Part shown: positions 48,875 through 58,411 of the stretch, piece by piece
How positions within the stretch are numbered: the stretch's first letter is position 1
Layout: each line of letters starts with the position of its first letter
From: Allosediminivita pacifica
GTDB taxonomy: Bacteria > Pseudomonadota > Alphaproteobacteria > Rhodobacterales > Rhodobacteraceae
NCBI RefSeq assembly: GCF_003054175.1
Contig: NZ_QBKN01000010.1
Coordinates: 62,001 to 126,000, forward strand
Reading direction: 5' to 3'
Length of the DNA: 64,000 nucleotides
The notes under the pieces: model-generated
Seen by the model: only the letters and a program-made list of their open reading frames with translations
Database searches by the model: none
What the model was told of the DNA's origin: nothing
Translations under genes and position numbers: made by a program

Positions 48875-50092
48875 TTACTGCCGCCGCAGGCGCGCAGTGG
48901 CGGCATCCTCGACCGCCCAGGCCTCGATCCCGTCGCGCAGGCCCGAGGCCATGCGCGCGCGCCAGGCCGGATCCTGAAGCAGTTCAAGGTCGCGATGCGT
49001 CGAGAGGAACCCCACTTCCACCAGCACGGAGGGGATGTCGGCCGCCTTCAGAACCGAGAACCCTGCCTGCCGCAGCGGGCGCTTGTGCACCACGCCCACC
49101 GTCTCCTCGATCCCGGTGACAAGCTGGCGAGCCAGCGCCTCGCTGCGCGGCGCGTTGTCGAGCCGCGCGAGATCGGTGAGCACGTCCACCACGCGGTCGT
49201 CGGCGCCCGAAAGGTCGATCCCGGACAGGATATCGTCGCGGTCGTGGCGTTCGGCCAGCGCGGCCGAGGCGGCATCCGAGGCCTCCTCCGAGAGCGTGTA
49301 GACGGTGGCGCCGTGCGCCACGCCCTGCTCGATCGCATCGGCATGCAGCGAGATGAAGATGTCGGCGCCGGCCTGATGGGCCACCGCCACCCTTGCTTCG
49401 AGCGAAACAAAGACGTCATCCGTGCGCGTCAGCACGACGCGGTAGCCGCCGGAGCGTTTCAGGACCTCGGAAAGCTCGAAGGCGAAGGTCAGCATGAGGT
49501 CCGCCTCGTCCACGCCCTCGCGCTGCGCGCCGGGGTCGACGCCGCCGTGGCCAGGATCGAGCACCACGGTGAGGCGCTCGTCCTCGGGCGCGGCAGGACG
49601 CACGGCCGTGGCCGGCGGCAGGTCCCAGCTTGCGTCACGGGGCGCGCCGGCGTGACGCGCATAGGTTTCGGGGTCGATCTTTTCGAGCTTGAGGCGCAGG
49701 GTGGCGCCGCCCGTGTCGGGCGAGAGCGCGAGCCCGGCCTCGGCCAGCTCCATCGGTCGGGCGAGATCCAGCACCATGCGCGACCAGCCGGGACGGAAGC
49801 CCCCCATGCGCAGCGAGGTCACGCGGTCGCTTCGGTCGATCACGGCAGGATCGGCGTCGGCCCAGTCGACCTCGCGGAAGTCGAGCACCATGCGCGGCGG
49901 GTTGTCGAGGGTGAAGACCCGCCAGGGCACACCCTGGCTCAGTTCCAGTTCCAGGACGGTGCCGCCAAGAAATCGGTCCCGCAGGTCGGCGCCTTCGAAA
50001 CGCGCGAGGCCGCTGGCCGTCTCCGCGGACTGCTGCGCGACAGCCGCCGTGCCCCAGAGCACGGCGATCAGGAATAGGAGTGGTCTGCTCAT
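48875..50092 (-). CDS. amiC: N-acetylmuramoyl-L-alanine amidase with AMIN domain
   Basis: The 405-aa protein has a signal peptide (MSRPLLFLIAVLWGTAAVAQ), an AMIN domain (about 40-140, with VFTLDNPPRMVLDFREV) and an Amidase_3 domain. Zinc-ligand motifs are VVLDPGHGGVDPG, an E after it, and ISLHADA, with VEVGFLS near the end. It cleaves the amide bond between MurNAc and L-Ala during septum splitting. It is upstream of mrcA. In several relatives RNase E is divergent from this gene; here an aminotransferase occupies that side. Confidence 0.92.
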   Translation of the reverse strand: MSRPLLFLIAVLWGTAAVAQQSAETASGLARFEGADLRDRFLGGTVLELELSQGVPWRVFTLDNPPRMVLDFREVDWADADPAVIDRSDRVTSLRMGGFRPGWSRMVLDLARPMELAEAGLALSPDTGGATLRLKLEKIDPETYARHAGAPRDASWDLPPATAVRPAAPEDERLTVVLDPGHGGVDPGAQREGVDEADLMLTFAFELSEVLKRSGGYRVVLTRTDDVFVSLEARVAVAHQAGADIFISLHADAIEQGVAHGATVYTLSEEASDAASAALAERHDRDDILSGIDLSGADDRVVDVLTDLARLDNAPRSEALARQLVTGIEETVGVVHKRPLRQAGFSVLKAADIPSVLVEVGFLSTHRDLELLQDPAWRARMASGLRDGIEAWAVEDAATARLRRQ

Positions 50093-50150
50093 CGCCTCGT
50101 TCCGGCTGTTTTGCCGGGAGGCCTAGCACGGAACGGCGGCTGATGCAGCC

Positions 50151-51299
50151 CTATCCGCGCTTCGCCATGAAGGTGGAGAGACGCTCCAGCCCCTCCTCGA
50201 TGGCCTCGGTGTTCTGGGCGTAGGAAAAGCGCAGCGTATGGTGGCCGCGGATGGGGTCGAAGTCGAGCCCCGGGGTCACGGCGACGCCCGCCTCGTCGAG
50301 GATCTGGCGTGCGAAAGCGCGGCTGTCGTCGGTGAGGTGGCTGACGTCGGCGTAGACGTAGAAGGCCCCGTCGGGTGGCGCGATGCGGTCGAAGCCTGCC
50401 TGCGGAAGCCCCTCCATCATGAGCTGGCGGTTTCTGGCGTAGACCGCGTGGTGGCCTTCAAGCTCGTCGAAGCCCGAAAGCGCGCCGAGCGCGGCGACCT
50501 GCGCCGCGTGGGGCGCACAGATGAACATGTTCTGGGCGAGGCGCTCGACCTGCTTCACGTTCTCTTCGGGCAGGACCAGCCAGCCGACGCGCCAGCCAGT
50601 CATCGAGAAATACTTGGAGAAGGAGTTGATGACGACCACGTCATCGCTGATCTCCAGCGCCGAGACCGAGCGGCCCTCGAAATGCAGTCCGTGGTAGATC
50701 TCGTCCGAGAGGAACGCGGCGCCCTTGGCCTGCGAGGCGCCGATGAGGCCCGCCATCTCGTCGCGGCCGAGCATGGTGCCGGTGGGATTGCCCGGCGAGG
50801 CGATCATGAGACCGTCGAAATCGAGGTCCTTGAGATCGTCCGGCACCGGCTGGAAGCGGTTTTCCTCGCCGGTCTCGATCTCGAGCGCCTCGAGGTCGAG
50901 GGCGCGGATGATCTGCCGGTAGGAGGGATAGCCGGGCCGGCCCATGGCCACGCGCTGCCCCGCATCGAAGAGCGCGATGAAGGCGAGAAGAAAGGCGCCG
51001 GAGCTGCCGGGGGTGATGATGATGCGGCCGGGATCAAGGTCGATGCCGTACCATTTGCCGTAGAGATCGGCGATGCCCTGCCGCAGCGCAGGCAGGCCCG
51101 GTGTCACCGTGTAGCCCAGCGGGTCTTCGTCCTTCAGCGCCTGAGCGAGGGCGTCGCGGGCGGCCGCCGGGGCCGGGGTGGAGGGCTGTCCGACCTCCAT
51201 GTGGATGATATGGCGTCCCTCTTGTTCCGCGGCGGCCGATGCTTCCATCACCTCCATCACGATGAAGGGATCGACTTCTCCGCGCCTTGAGTTCCGCAT
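50151..51299 (-). CDS. PLP-dependent class I/II aminotransferase
   Basis: The 382-aa protein has the fold-type I aminotransferase motifs SPGNPTG, DEIYHGL and the Schiff-base Lys in NSFSKYFSMTGWRVGW. It resembles valine-pyruvate or aspartate-type aminotransferases. The ATG at 51299 is preceded by GAGAGGTGGTC; the open frame upstream is a different region. The substrate is not identifiable. The gene is divergent from the M48 protease. Confidence 0.9.
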   Translation of the reverse strand: MRNSRRGEVDPFIVMEVMEASAAAEQEGRHIIHMEVGQPSTPAPAAARDALAQALKDEDPLGYTVTPGLPALRQGIADLYGKWYGIDLDPGRIIITPGSSGAFLLAFIALFDAGQRVAMGRPGYPSYRQIIRALDLEALEIETGEENRFQPVPDDLKDLDFDGLMIASPGNPTGTMLGRDEMAGLIGASQAKGAAFLSDEIYHGLHFEGRSVSALEISDDVVVINSFSKYFSMTGWRVGWLVLPEENVKQVERLAQNMFICAPHAAQVAALGALSGFDELEGHHAVYARNRQLMMEGLPQAGFDRIAPPDGAFYVYADVSHLTDDSRAFARQILDEAGVAVTPGLDFDPIRGHHTLRFSYAQNTEAIEEGLERLSTFMAKRG

Positions 51300-51360
51300 G
51301 ACCACCTCTCTACACTGCCTCGGGTAAGGACCCGTTAGTGCGATAGGAACCTCCCCGTCA

Positions 51361-52686
51361 ATGTTTGCCCCCCGGCTCCTGGGCCTCGGCCTTGCCCTGC
51401 TGCTGCTTATGACGGCACCCGCCCGTGCAGCCACCACGTTGCTGCGCGATGCCGACATCGAATACGCGCTGGGACGACTTGCCGCGCCGGTGCTGAGCGC
51501 GGCGGGCCTGTCGCCCAGCGGGGTCGAGGTTCTGGTGGTGGATGACGGGTCGCTCAATGCCTTCGTGGCCAGCCCGCGCCACATCTTCCTGCACTCGGGG
51601 CTGATCAACCGGCTCGACACGGCGGCGCAGCTGCAGGCGGTGATCGCGCACGAGGCAGCGCATATCTCCAACGGCCATCTGACCAGCCGTGTCGGCAACA
51701 TGCGCGCTGCACGGACCGCCGCGGGGCTGGGTCTTGCGCTGGCGGCCGCCGCGGTTGCCGCCGGCAGCGGTGAGGCAGCGGCGGGCATCGCCCTTGGCAC
51801 CCAGAGCTCGGCCATGCGGCAGTTCCTGTCGCACACGCGGGCGGAGGAGAATTCGGCCGACCTGTCCTCGGTGCGCTACATGGTGAGCGCGGGCATCGAC
51901 CCGCGCGCGGCGCTGGAGGTGCAGGAGCTCTTCCGCGGCCAGGAGGCGCTCGCCGTCTCGCGTCAGGATCCCTACATGCGGTCCCATCCGCTGAGCCGCG
52001 ACCGGCTGAGGGCGCTGGAGGCGACGATTGCGGGCTACCGCAACGCGCCGGTCGCGGACACCGGTCCGGCGGACTACTGGTTCGCGCGGGCGCAGGGCAA
52101 GCTCAGCGCCTTCACCCGCGCGCCGTCATGGACGATGCGGCGGCTGGGGGACAGCGGGACCCAGGACATCGCGCTCATGCGCGAGGCCGTGGCGCGGCAC
52201 AGGCAGTCGGACACCGAAGGCGCGCTGCGGGCCATCGACCGGGCCATCGCGATGCGGGGCAACGATCCCTACTACACGGAACTGAAGGGACAGATTCTGC
52301 TGGAATCCCGCCGGTTCGGAGAGGCCGTGCGGACCTACCAGGCGGCGGCCAATGGTGCCTCGCGCGAGCCGCTCATCCTGGCCGGGCTGGGACGGGCGCT
52401 GCTCGCCGTGGATCAGCCCGGAGAGGCCTTGCGGGCGCTGGAAGCGGCGCGCGGCCGCGATCCTTCGGACGCGCGGATGCTGCGCGACATGGCGGTGGCC
52501 TATGCAAAGACCGGCCAGCCCGGCATGGCCTCGGTCGTGACCGCGGAACGCTATGCCCTGCAGGGCCGGTTCGAGGATGCGGAACTTCATGCTGAGCGCG
52601 CCGAAGCGCAATTGCCGCGCGGTTCCGGCCCGTGGCAGCGCGCGCAGGATGTGCTAAGCGCGGCGGAAAGAGCGCAGGAGCGCTGA
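51361..52686 (+). CDS. M48-family metalloprotease with TPR domain (BepA/YfgC-like)
   Basis: The 441-aa protein has a signal peptide (LLGLGLALLLLMTAPARA), the zinc-binding HEAAH at 97-101, a distal Glu in the RAEENSADLSSVRYM segment, and four or so TPR repeats in the C-terminal half (GNDPYYTELKGQILLESRRF and EPLILAGLGRALLAVDQPGE). BepA-type proteins degrade misassembled outer-membrane proteins in the periplasm. The DsbA-like gene begins 1 bp after its stop, so the two are co-transcribed. Confidence 0.9.
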   Translation: MFAPRLLGLGLALLLLMTAPARAATTLLRDADIEYALGRLAAPVLSAAGLSPSGVEVLVVDDGSLNAFVASPRHIFLHSGLINRLDTAAQLQAVIAHEAAHISNGHLTSRVGNMRAARTAAGLGLALAAAAVAAGSGEAAAGIALGTQSSAMRQFLSHTRAEENSADLSSVRYMVSAGIDPRAALEVQELFRGQEALAVSRQDPYMRSHPLSRDRLRALEATIAGYRNAPVADTGPADYWFARAQGKLSAFTRAPSWTMRRLGDSGTQDIALMREAVARHRQSDTEGALRAIDRAIAMRGNDPYYTELKGQILLESRRFGEAVRTYQAAANGASREPLILAGLGRALLAVDQPGEALRALEAARGRDPSDARMLRDMAVAYAKTGQPGMASVVTAERYALQGRFEDAELHAERAEAQLPRGSGPWQRAQDVLSAAERAQER

Positions 52687-52687
52687 C

Positions 52688-53497
52688 ATGACGGTTCGGG
52701 AGACAAGACAGATGACGACACGCTACACCCTGCCCTTCGCCCGGGGCGCGGCCGTTGCCGCCCTTCTGGCGGCGACCACCCTGCCCGCCTCGGCGCAGGA
52801 GACGGATTTCGATTTCTCCTCGATGACGGAGACGCAGCAGGAGGCCTTCGGCGAGGCCGTCCGCGCCTACCTGATGGAGAACCCGCAGGTGATCATGGAA
52901 GCCGTTTCGGTGCTGGAGCAGCGCGAGCAGGAGCAGCAGGCCGCGCGCGACACCGACCTCGTTGCGGATTATTCCGAGGCGCTTCTGGATGACGGGTATT
53001 CCTGGGTCGGCGGCAATCCGGAGGGCGACGTGACCATCGTGGAATTCTTCGACTACCGCTGCGGATACTGCCGGCGGGCCTTTCCCGAGGTCGAGGAGTT
53101 GATCGAAAGCGACGGCAACATCCGCATCATCCTGAAGGAATTCCCGATCCTGGGCGAGGCATCGATGACTTCGGCCCGCTTTGCCATCGCCACGCAGATC
53201 GTCGCCGGGGACGAGGCATACAAGCAGGTTCACGATTCCCTCGTGACGCTCGAAGGCGCACCCGACCAGACGACGCTGTCACGGCTGGGCGAAACGCTGG
53301 GCCTCGACGCCGACGCGATCTTCGCCGAGATGGGCAGCGAGGAAGTGACCCGCCGGATCGCCGAGACACGGGCACTCGCGCAATCCATGCAGATCAGCGG
53401 CACGCCGACCTTTATCGTCGGGGACGAGATGGTGCGCGGCTACCTTCCACTCGACGGCATGCGCGATGTCGTGGAAGAGCAGCGCGGCGAAGGCTGA
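52688..53497 (+). CDS. DsbA-family thiol:disulfide oxidoreductase (Com1/27-kDa outer membrane type)
   Basis: The 269-aa protein has a signal peptide (ARGAAVAALLAATTLPASAQ) and a thioredoxin fold with CGYC at 125-128 and a cis-Pro loop SGTPTFIV. A helical segment lies before the thioredoxin domain. It probably forms or isomerises disulfide bonds in the periplasm. The start at 52688 has AGGAG 8 nt upstream; an ATG at 52712 is an alternative. A terminator follows at 53529. Confidence 0.88.
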   Translation: MTVRETRQMTTRYTLPFARGAAVAALLAATTLPASAQETDFDFSSMTETQQEAFGEAVRAYLMENPQVIMEAVSVLEQREQEQQAARDTDLVADYSEALLDDGYSWVGGNPEGDVTIVEFFDYRCGYCRRAFPEVEELIESDGNIRIILKEFPILGEASMTSARFAIATQIVAGDEAYKQVHDSLVTLEGAPDQTTLSRLGETLGLDADAIFAEMGSEEVTRRIAETRALAQSMQISGTPTFIVGDEMVRGYLPLDGMRDVVEEQRGEG

Positions 53498-53528
53498 GGC
53501 CTACGCAGGTTAAGTGATGACAGCAGAA

Positions 53529-53555
53529 AGCCCCGCCATTTCGGCGGGGCTGTTT
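53529..53555 (+). terminator. Rho-independent terminator after the dsbA-like gene
   Basis: AGCCCCGCC and GGCGGGGCT form a 9-bp stem with a 5-nt loop, followed by GTTTC, 31 bp beyond the stop codon. Confidence 0.75.
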
Positions 53556-53586
53556 CGTGGCGTGTTTGATTTGAGATCATCTCGCG

Positions 53587-53673
53587 TCAGAAGATCGCGA
53601 AACGGAAGCCGGGACAGCGCCGGACCGTGGTGTGGCGCAGCGACGGTTGATCGAAGCGCTTTATCTCAGCCAT
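53587..53673 (-). CDS. possible 28-residue micro-ORF inside repeat element copy E
   Basis: An ATG at 53673 begins MAEIKRFDQPSLRH and continues TTVRRCPGFRFAIF to a TGA. A purine-rich AGAGGT lies 9 nt upstream. The same position of copy D, in the other orientation, reads LARIKCPPQNSQHQTTVRR with a TTG, and copy C reads LAGIKRRPP. The shared residues (A-x-I-K and T-V-R-R) may reflect a real peptide or only DNA-level conservation of the element. No family was recognised. Confidence 0.3.
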   Translation of the reverse strand: MAEIKRFDQPSLRHTTVRRCPGFRFAIF

Positions 53674-53748
53674 ACTCGAATGACCTCTGAACGAGGTCCT
53701 GCAATTGCAAAAGCGCCAGACCGCGGGGACGGTCCGGCGCTGGCCCGG
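53609..53748. repeat. 140-bp intergenic element with 19-bp terminal inverted repeats, copy E
   Basis: The left arm (53609-53627) and right arm (53730-53748) are inverted repeats with one mismatch in 19. The right arm also makes a local hairpin: GCGCCAGACCG (53713-53723), loop CGGGGA, CGGTCCGGCGC (53730-53740). The middle section shares CTTTAT(T)C with copies C and D. The element separates two convergent genes. Confidence 0.8.
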
Positions 53749-53884
53749 CGGGGCTGAAGCCCCTTGTCCCGGGCCTGTCAGGGCACGGCCCTGAGGTTTG
53801 CTCCCGCGCGCTAAACCGACCAACACGCCTTTCCGAAATCGCACAGGACAAGCCCCATCCAGCGACCACTGGCGAAGCGCGAAG

Positions 53885-55018
53885 CTACTCCGCCGCCTGC
53901 GTGCTCGCGGCCTCGGCCGCTTCGAGTTCTGCGGCCTTCTTCTCGACCTCTTCCACGATGTGGTCGATCATCTCGTCGTTGGACATCGAGTGCGATTTCT
54001 TGCCCGCGAGATAGACCATGCCGCGCCCGGCACCGCCGCCGGTGAAGCCGACATCCGTCATCAGCGCCTCGCCGGGGCCGTTCACGACGCAGCCGATGAT
54101 CGACAGCGACATGGGCGTCTTGATGTGTTCCAGCCGTTCTTCCAGAGCCTCGACAGTCTTGATGACGTCAAAGCCCTGCCGCGCGCAGGAGGGGCAGGAG
54201 ATGATGTTCACGCCGCGGTGGCGCAGGCCGAGCGATTTCAGGATCTCGTAGCCGACCTTCACCTCTTCCACCGGATCGGCCGAGAGCGACACGCGCAGCG
54301 TATCGCCGATGCCCATCCAGAGTAGGTTGCCGAGGCCGATGGCGCTTTTGATCGTGCCCGAGGTCAGGCCCCCCGCCTCGGTGATGCCAAGGTGGATGGG
54401 CTTGTCGGTCGCCTCCGCGATGCCTTGGTAGGCCGCGGCGGAAAGGAACACGTCCGAGGCCTTCACCGAGATCTTGAACTCGTGGAAGTCGTTGTCTTCC
54501 AGCAGCTTGATGTGGTCGAGACCACTTTCCACCATCGCCTCGGGGCACGGCTCGCCGTATTTCTCGAGCAGGTGGCGTTCCAGCGACCCGCCGTTCACGC
54601 CGATGCGCATGGAACAGTTGTGGTCGCGGGCGGCCTTGATGACCTCGCGGATGCGGTCCTGGCTGCCGATGTTGCCCGGGTTGATGCGCAGGCAGGCAGC
54701 GCCGGCCTCGGCGGCCTCGATGCCGCGCTTGTAGTGGAAGTGGATGTCCGCGACGATCGGCACCGGGCTTTCGCGCACGATCTCTTTCAAAGCACGCGAG
54801 GAGTCCTCGTCGGGGACCGAGACACGCACGATGTCGGCGCCCGCGTCGGCCGCGCGCTGGATCTGCGCGATGGTGCCGCGGATGTCGGTCGTCTCGGTGT
54901 TGGTCATGGTCTGGACGCTGATCGGGGCATCGCCACCGACCGGCACGTTACCGACCATGATCTGCCGCGACTTGCGGCGGTAGATGTTGCGCCAGGGGCG
55001 GACCTGGTTGAGGTTCAT
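53885..55018 (-). CDS. ispG: 4-hydroxy-3-methylbut-2-enyl-diphosphate synthase (MEP pathway)
   Basis: The 377-aa protein has the N-terminal TIM-barrel motifs ([28 protein letters not shown]) and a C-terminal [4Fe-4S] domain with Cys residues in SCPSCARQG and [10 protein letters not shown]. It converts the cyclic diphosphate MEcPP to HMBPP in isoprenoid synthesis. The gene is 100 bp downstream of the rodZ-like gene on the same strand, a pairing also seen in many proteobacteria. Confidence 0.97.
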   Translation of the reverse strand: MNLNQVRPWRNIYRRKSRQIMVGNVPVGGDAPISVQTMTNTETTDIRGTIAQIQRAADAGADIVRVSVPDEDSSRALKEIVRESPVPIVADIHFHYKRGIEAAEAGAACLRINPGNIGSQDRIREVIKAARDHNCSMRIGVNGGSLERHLLEKYGEPCPEAMVESGLDHIKLLEDNDFHEFKISVKASDVFLSAAAYQGIAEATDKPIHLGITEAGGLTSGTIKSAIGLGNLLWMGIGDTLRVSLSADPVEEVKVGYEILKSLGLRHRGVNIISCPSCARQGFDVIKTVEALEERLEHIKTPMSLSIIGCVVNGPGEALMTDVGFTGGGAGRGMVYLAGKKSHSMSNDEMIDHIVEEVEKKAAELEAAEAASTQAAE

Positions 55019-55118
55019 GGAAAATCCGTTCTGTCGCGTCGAAAGATTGCCCCGGAGTCTAATCCTCCTCGGGCCGGGTTTCCAGTGACGGTCTTGCGAC
55101 GGGCCGCCCCGGCGTCGA

Positions 55119-56780
55119 TCAGTCGAAGGTGGTGGTGGTCGCGGCCTCGAGCTCGGCCACGGTGCGGGCGAGCACTTCGTTGCCGGAGACGTCGGCCTGT
55201 GCGAATTGCGCGACGACGCGCTCGGGGTCGAGGGCGAGGTTGTCGGCGATGGCCCCGTTGCTGCCGTAGGGGCCGTAGGTCTGGCCGCCGACGGAGAAAT
55301 AGATCGCGCCCGCGTTGCCGGTACGGATCGTCGGCGCCTGTTCGGTGCGCGGAACCGAGTAGGTATCGCCGGCGTTCATGATCGCTTCGTAGACGGTGGC
55401 GCCCGAGGGCGACTTCACCCGGACCCAGGAATCGCGCGTGGCGACGATGGTCACGCCCGGCGCGCTTTCGGCAAGCACCTGCGGCGAGGGACGCTGGTCG
55501 TCACCGCCCTGCCCGGCATCGGCGAACTGCTGACGCGGGTCGGGCTGGCGGGGCTGGGAGAGCTCGGCGATGACGCGGCGCAGGTCGCCGTCGCTTTCGA
55601 GATCGGCGCGCGGGTAGATGGCGGCCAGAAGCGCGGGATCGAGCGGCACGTCCTCGGAAGACTGGCCGTTGGCGCCCGCAGGACCGAGCGTGTCGCCGTT
55701 GACGGCAAAATAGATCGCTCCGGCTTCGCCAAGCTCGACCCGGGGGTCGGTCGCATCGGCGGGCACGGGCACGGTGTCGCCAGCATCGAGGATGCCGGAG
55801 TGAAGCACGTTGCCCTCGCCATCACGCAGGCGGACCCAGGACGGACGCGCCGCTACAAGGGTCACGCCCTGCTGCGGCAGGCCCGTGGGGGTCGCGCCGT
55901 CGCCGGAGCGGCGGAAATCGTCGAGCGCTGCGACCGCGAGCCGGGTATCCTGCCGGATGCGCGGCAGATCGGACCGCGTTGCCCCGGCGAAGACGCCCAC
56001 GCTTTCGGGATCGAGCGTGGAAATCGGCGCGTCGCGGGCCACAACCACCGGCACATCGAGCGCCTGTGGGCGATAGAGCCGGTCGAAGGCCTCGGCCGTG
56101 GGCGGGGAGTAGACGCCGGATCCGCCACGCGCGCCGCTCTGCTCCTGACGCTCGGCCATGACGCTGGGGGACATGGCCTCTTCCAGCGGATCGAGTTCGC
56201 TGAGCACGACGGGGGTCTGGTCGACCGGAGCCAGCTGCACGCGCTGAACTTCCTTCAGGACGGTCCAGCCGCCGTAACCGATGCCCGCGATGAGGGCGAG
56301 GAGCACGAGCGTCGATCCGATGGCGCCGGGTTCGACATTGGCGAAGGGCGAGCTGCTTTGCGGGGCGAAGGGCAGCTTGGGATCTGCGAGCGGGTCGCGG
56401 GCCTTGGGGCGCGGCGCACGCTCCTCTTCCTTGCGGATGGAGGAGGCCTGATCGGACATGCCGTGCGCGGTGGTGAAGCCGCTTTCCGCACAGAACTGGC
56501 GGAAGGCATCGTCGGGGTCCATGCCGAGGTAGCGCGCATATGAGCGCACGTAGCCCGCGATGAATCCCGGCGTATCGAAAGCCGAGGGATCGCAGTTCTC
56601 GACCGCGGCGATGTAGCTGGCCTTGATGCGGAGTTCGCGCTGTACGTCGAGCAGCGACTTGCCAAGCGTCGCGCGTTCGCCCCGCATCAGATCACCGAGG
56701 CTCACGTGGAAGTCATCAAAACCCTGCGGGCTTTGCTGGTCCTGCGCCTTCGACAATTTGCCGGTCTTGCGCCCGATCAT
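55119..56780 (-). CDS. RodZ-like HTH membrane protein with duplicated DUF4115 domain
   Basis: The 553-aa protein has an N-terminal HTH_25 domain ([37 protein letters not shown]), one transmembrane helix (about 156-177) and a long periplasmic part. That part carries two copies of the RodZ C-terminal domain: [20 protein letters not shown]...[15 protein letters not shown] and [19 protein letters not shown]...[15 protein letters not shown]. Ordinary RodZ has one. RodZ links MreB to the elongation machinery. The ATG at 56780 is preferred to the GTG two codons earlier. Confidence 0.85.
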   Translation of the reverse strand: MIGRKTGKLSKAQDQQSPQGFDDFHVSLGDLMRGERATLGKSLLDVQRELRIKASYIAAVENCDPSAFDTPGFIAGYVRSYARYLGMDPDDAFRQFCAESGFTTAHGMSDQASSIRKEEERAPRPKARDPLADPKLPFAPQSSSPFANVEPGAIGSTLVLLALIAGIGYGGWTVLKEVQRVQLAPVDQTPVVLSELDPLEEAMSPSVMAERQEQSGARGGSGVYSPPTAEAFDRLYRPQALDVPVVVARDAPISTLDPESVGVFAGATRSDLPRIRQDTRLAVAALDDFRRSGDGATPTGLPQQGVTLVAARPSWVRLRDGEGNVLHSGILDAGDTVPVPADATDPRVELGEAGAIYFAVNGDTLGPAGANGQSSEDVPLDPALLAAIYPRADLESDGDLRRVIAELSQPRQPDPRQQFADAGQGGDDQRPSPQVLAESAPGVTIVATRDSWVRVKSPSGATVYEAIMNAGDTYSVPRTEQAPTIRTGNAGAIYFSVGGQTYGPYGSNGAIADNLALDPERVVAQFAQADVSGNEVLARTVAELEAATTTTFD

Positions 56781-56905
56781 GTCCACTGCCCCGTCATCCG
56801 TACGTGCCCCTGCCGCCGCATTTTTTGCGGCATCACACGATTCGCGCGATGCCTTTATTCAGTCGAGGCTAACACATAACAAGGGTTTTGGCATGATTTG
56901 AACTA

Positions 56906-58129
56906 CTATGCGCTGAGCTCGGCGCGATTCAGCGCACAGTGACTCCAGAGTTCGTCCATGGCCCGAACGAGGTGATCCATCTCTCCGGGACCGTGCACCG
57001 GCGAGGGCGTGAAGCGCAGACGCTCCGTCCCGCGGGGAACTGTCGGGAAGTTGATCGGCTGTACGTAGATCCCGTAACCCTCGAGAAGCATGTCGGAAAG
57101 CTGCTTGGTGTGAACCGGATCACCGACGATCACGGGCACGATATGCGAACCGTGATCGATGATCGGCAGGCCCATGCCCTTGAGACGCGTCTTGAGGATG
57201 TTGGCGCGTTCCTGATGCAGAGCCCGCAGGTCGCGGTCCCCCTTGAGGTGCCGGATAGAGGCGGCCGCCCCGGCGGCGACGGCTGGCGGGATCGAAGTCG
57301 TGAAGATGAACCCCGGGGCATAGGAGCGGATGGCATCGCACATCCGCTCAGACGCGGCGATGTAGCCACCGAAGACACCGAAGGCCTTGCCCAGCGTGCC
57401 GTTGATGATGTCGATACGGTAGGCGAGCCGGTCGCGTTCGGAAAGGCCGCCACCGCGCGGGCCATACATGCCCACGGCGTGCACTTCATCGAGATAGGTC
57501 ATCGCGCCGAATTCATCGGCCAGATCGCAAAGCGCTTCGATCGGACCGAAGTCGCCGTCCATCGAGTAGACGGATTCAAACGCGATCAGCTTGGGCGCTG
57601 CGGGATCGTCGGCTTCGAGCTTGGCGCGCAGGTCTTCAACATCGTTGTGCTTGAAGATGCGCTTGGCACCGCCGTTGCGGCGGATGCCCTCGATCATCGA
57701 GGCGTGGTTGAGTTCGTCGGAATAGATGATGAGGCCGGGGAAAAGCTTGGGTAGCGTCGACAGAGTCGCGTCGTTGGCCACATAGGCCGAAGAGAAGACC
57801 AGAGCCGATTCCTTGCCGTGCAAGTCGGAAAGCTCCGCCTCGAGCCGCTTATGGAAGACGGTGGTGCCGCTGATGTTGCGCGTGCCGCCAGAGCCAGCGC
57901 CGGTGGCGTCAATCGCCTCGTGCATGGCAGCCGTCACGACCGGATGCTGCCCCATGCCGAGGTAGTCGTTGCCGCACCACACGGTGATAGGCGTCTCGCT
58001 CCCATCGGGACGACGCCAAGTCGCGTGCGGAAACTGACCCTTCTTCCGTTCGATATCGATAAAGGTCCGGTAGCGGCCTTCTTCGTGCAGGCGGTTCAGG
58101 GCTTCGTCGAGCTTTGCGGTGTAGTCCAC
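56906..58129 (-). CDS. hemA: 5-aminolevulinate synthase (C4 pathway)
   Basis: The 407-aa PLP enzyme has the glycine-rich [14 protein letters not shown], the [10 protein letters not shown] segment and the Schiff-base Lys248 in NGTLGKAFG, the number known from Rhodobacter capsulatus ALAS when translation starts at the GTG at 58129. GGAGGGAACCG precedes that GTG. It condenses glycine and succinyl-CoA to 5-aminolevulinate, the first step of heme and bacteriochlorophyll synthesis. A perfect FNR-type box lies upstream. Confidence 0.97.
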   Translation of the reverse strand: MDYTAKLDEALNRLHEEGRYRTFIDIERKKGQFPHATWRRPDGSETPITVWCGNDYLGMGQHPVVTAAMHEAIDATGAGSGGTRNISGTTVFHKRLEAELSDLHGKESALVFSSAYVANDATLSTLPKLFPGLIIYSDELNHASMIEGIRRNGGAKRIFKHNDVEDLRAKLEADDPAAPKLIAFESVYSMDGDFGPIEALCDLADEFGAMTYLDEVHAVGMYGPRGGGLSERDRLAYRIDIINGTLGKAFGVFGGYIAASERMCDAIRSYAPGFIFTTSIPPAVAAGAAASIRHLKGDRDLRALHQERANILKTRLKGMGLPIIDHGSHIVPVIVGDPVHTKQLSDMLLEGYGIYVQPINFPTVPRGTERLRFTPSPVHGPGEMDHLVRAMDELWSHCALNRAELSA

Positions 58130-58209
58130 CGGTTCCCTCCATCTTCGCTTTGGCCGGACTTTCGGCCTATGCGCGGGGGACCCTGGTTGGCCCCTCAAGG
58201 TCTAGAATG

Positions 58210-58236
58210 AATATAGACTGCGCACTGGGATGACAA
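58210..58236 (-). promoter_or_regulatory. tentative hemA promoter
   Basis: On the minus strand a TTGTCA (58236-58231) and a TATATT (58215-58210) are 15 bp apart, somewhat short for sigma-70. The inferred start near 58203 would place the FNR box about 70 bp upstream. Confidence 0.3.
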
Positions 58237-58266
58237 CGGTCTAGAGGGAGACCGACGGTCGCAGCC

Positions 58267-58280
58267 TTGATCTGCATCAA
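58267..58280. promoter_or_regulatory. FNR/FnrL-type binding site upstream of hemA
   Basis: TTGAT-CTGC-ATCAA is a perfect match to the FNR-family consensus TTGAT-N4-ATCAA. Its centre is about 144 bp from the hemA start and about 138 bp from the divergent M20 peptidase start. In Rhodobacter species hemA is regulated by FnrL in response to oxygen, so the site most probably serves hemA. Confidence 0.8.
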
Positions 58281-58411
58281 CACGTTCAATGACTTCGCGA
58301 CAGGCACCGTGTCCCATACTGCCATATGTCGCCTATCGGAAACCTGCCCGGGCGTCTGGACAGTGCCGGGACCTCTGCTACCGTCGCGCCAAAATCAGAA
58401 CCGGAGGCCCC

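Larger units (their letters stand above)
53498..53884. other. 387-bp intergenic region with terminator and repeat element
   Basis: From left to right it holds the terminator (53529-53555), the repeat element copy E (53609-53748) and a second hairpin of the CGGGGCTGAAGCCCC type up to about 53785. Between 53790 and 53880 nothing was recognised. Confidence 0.6.
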
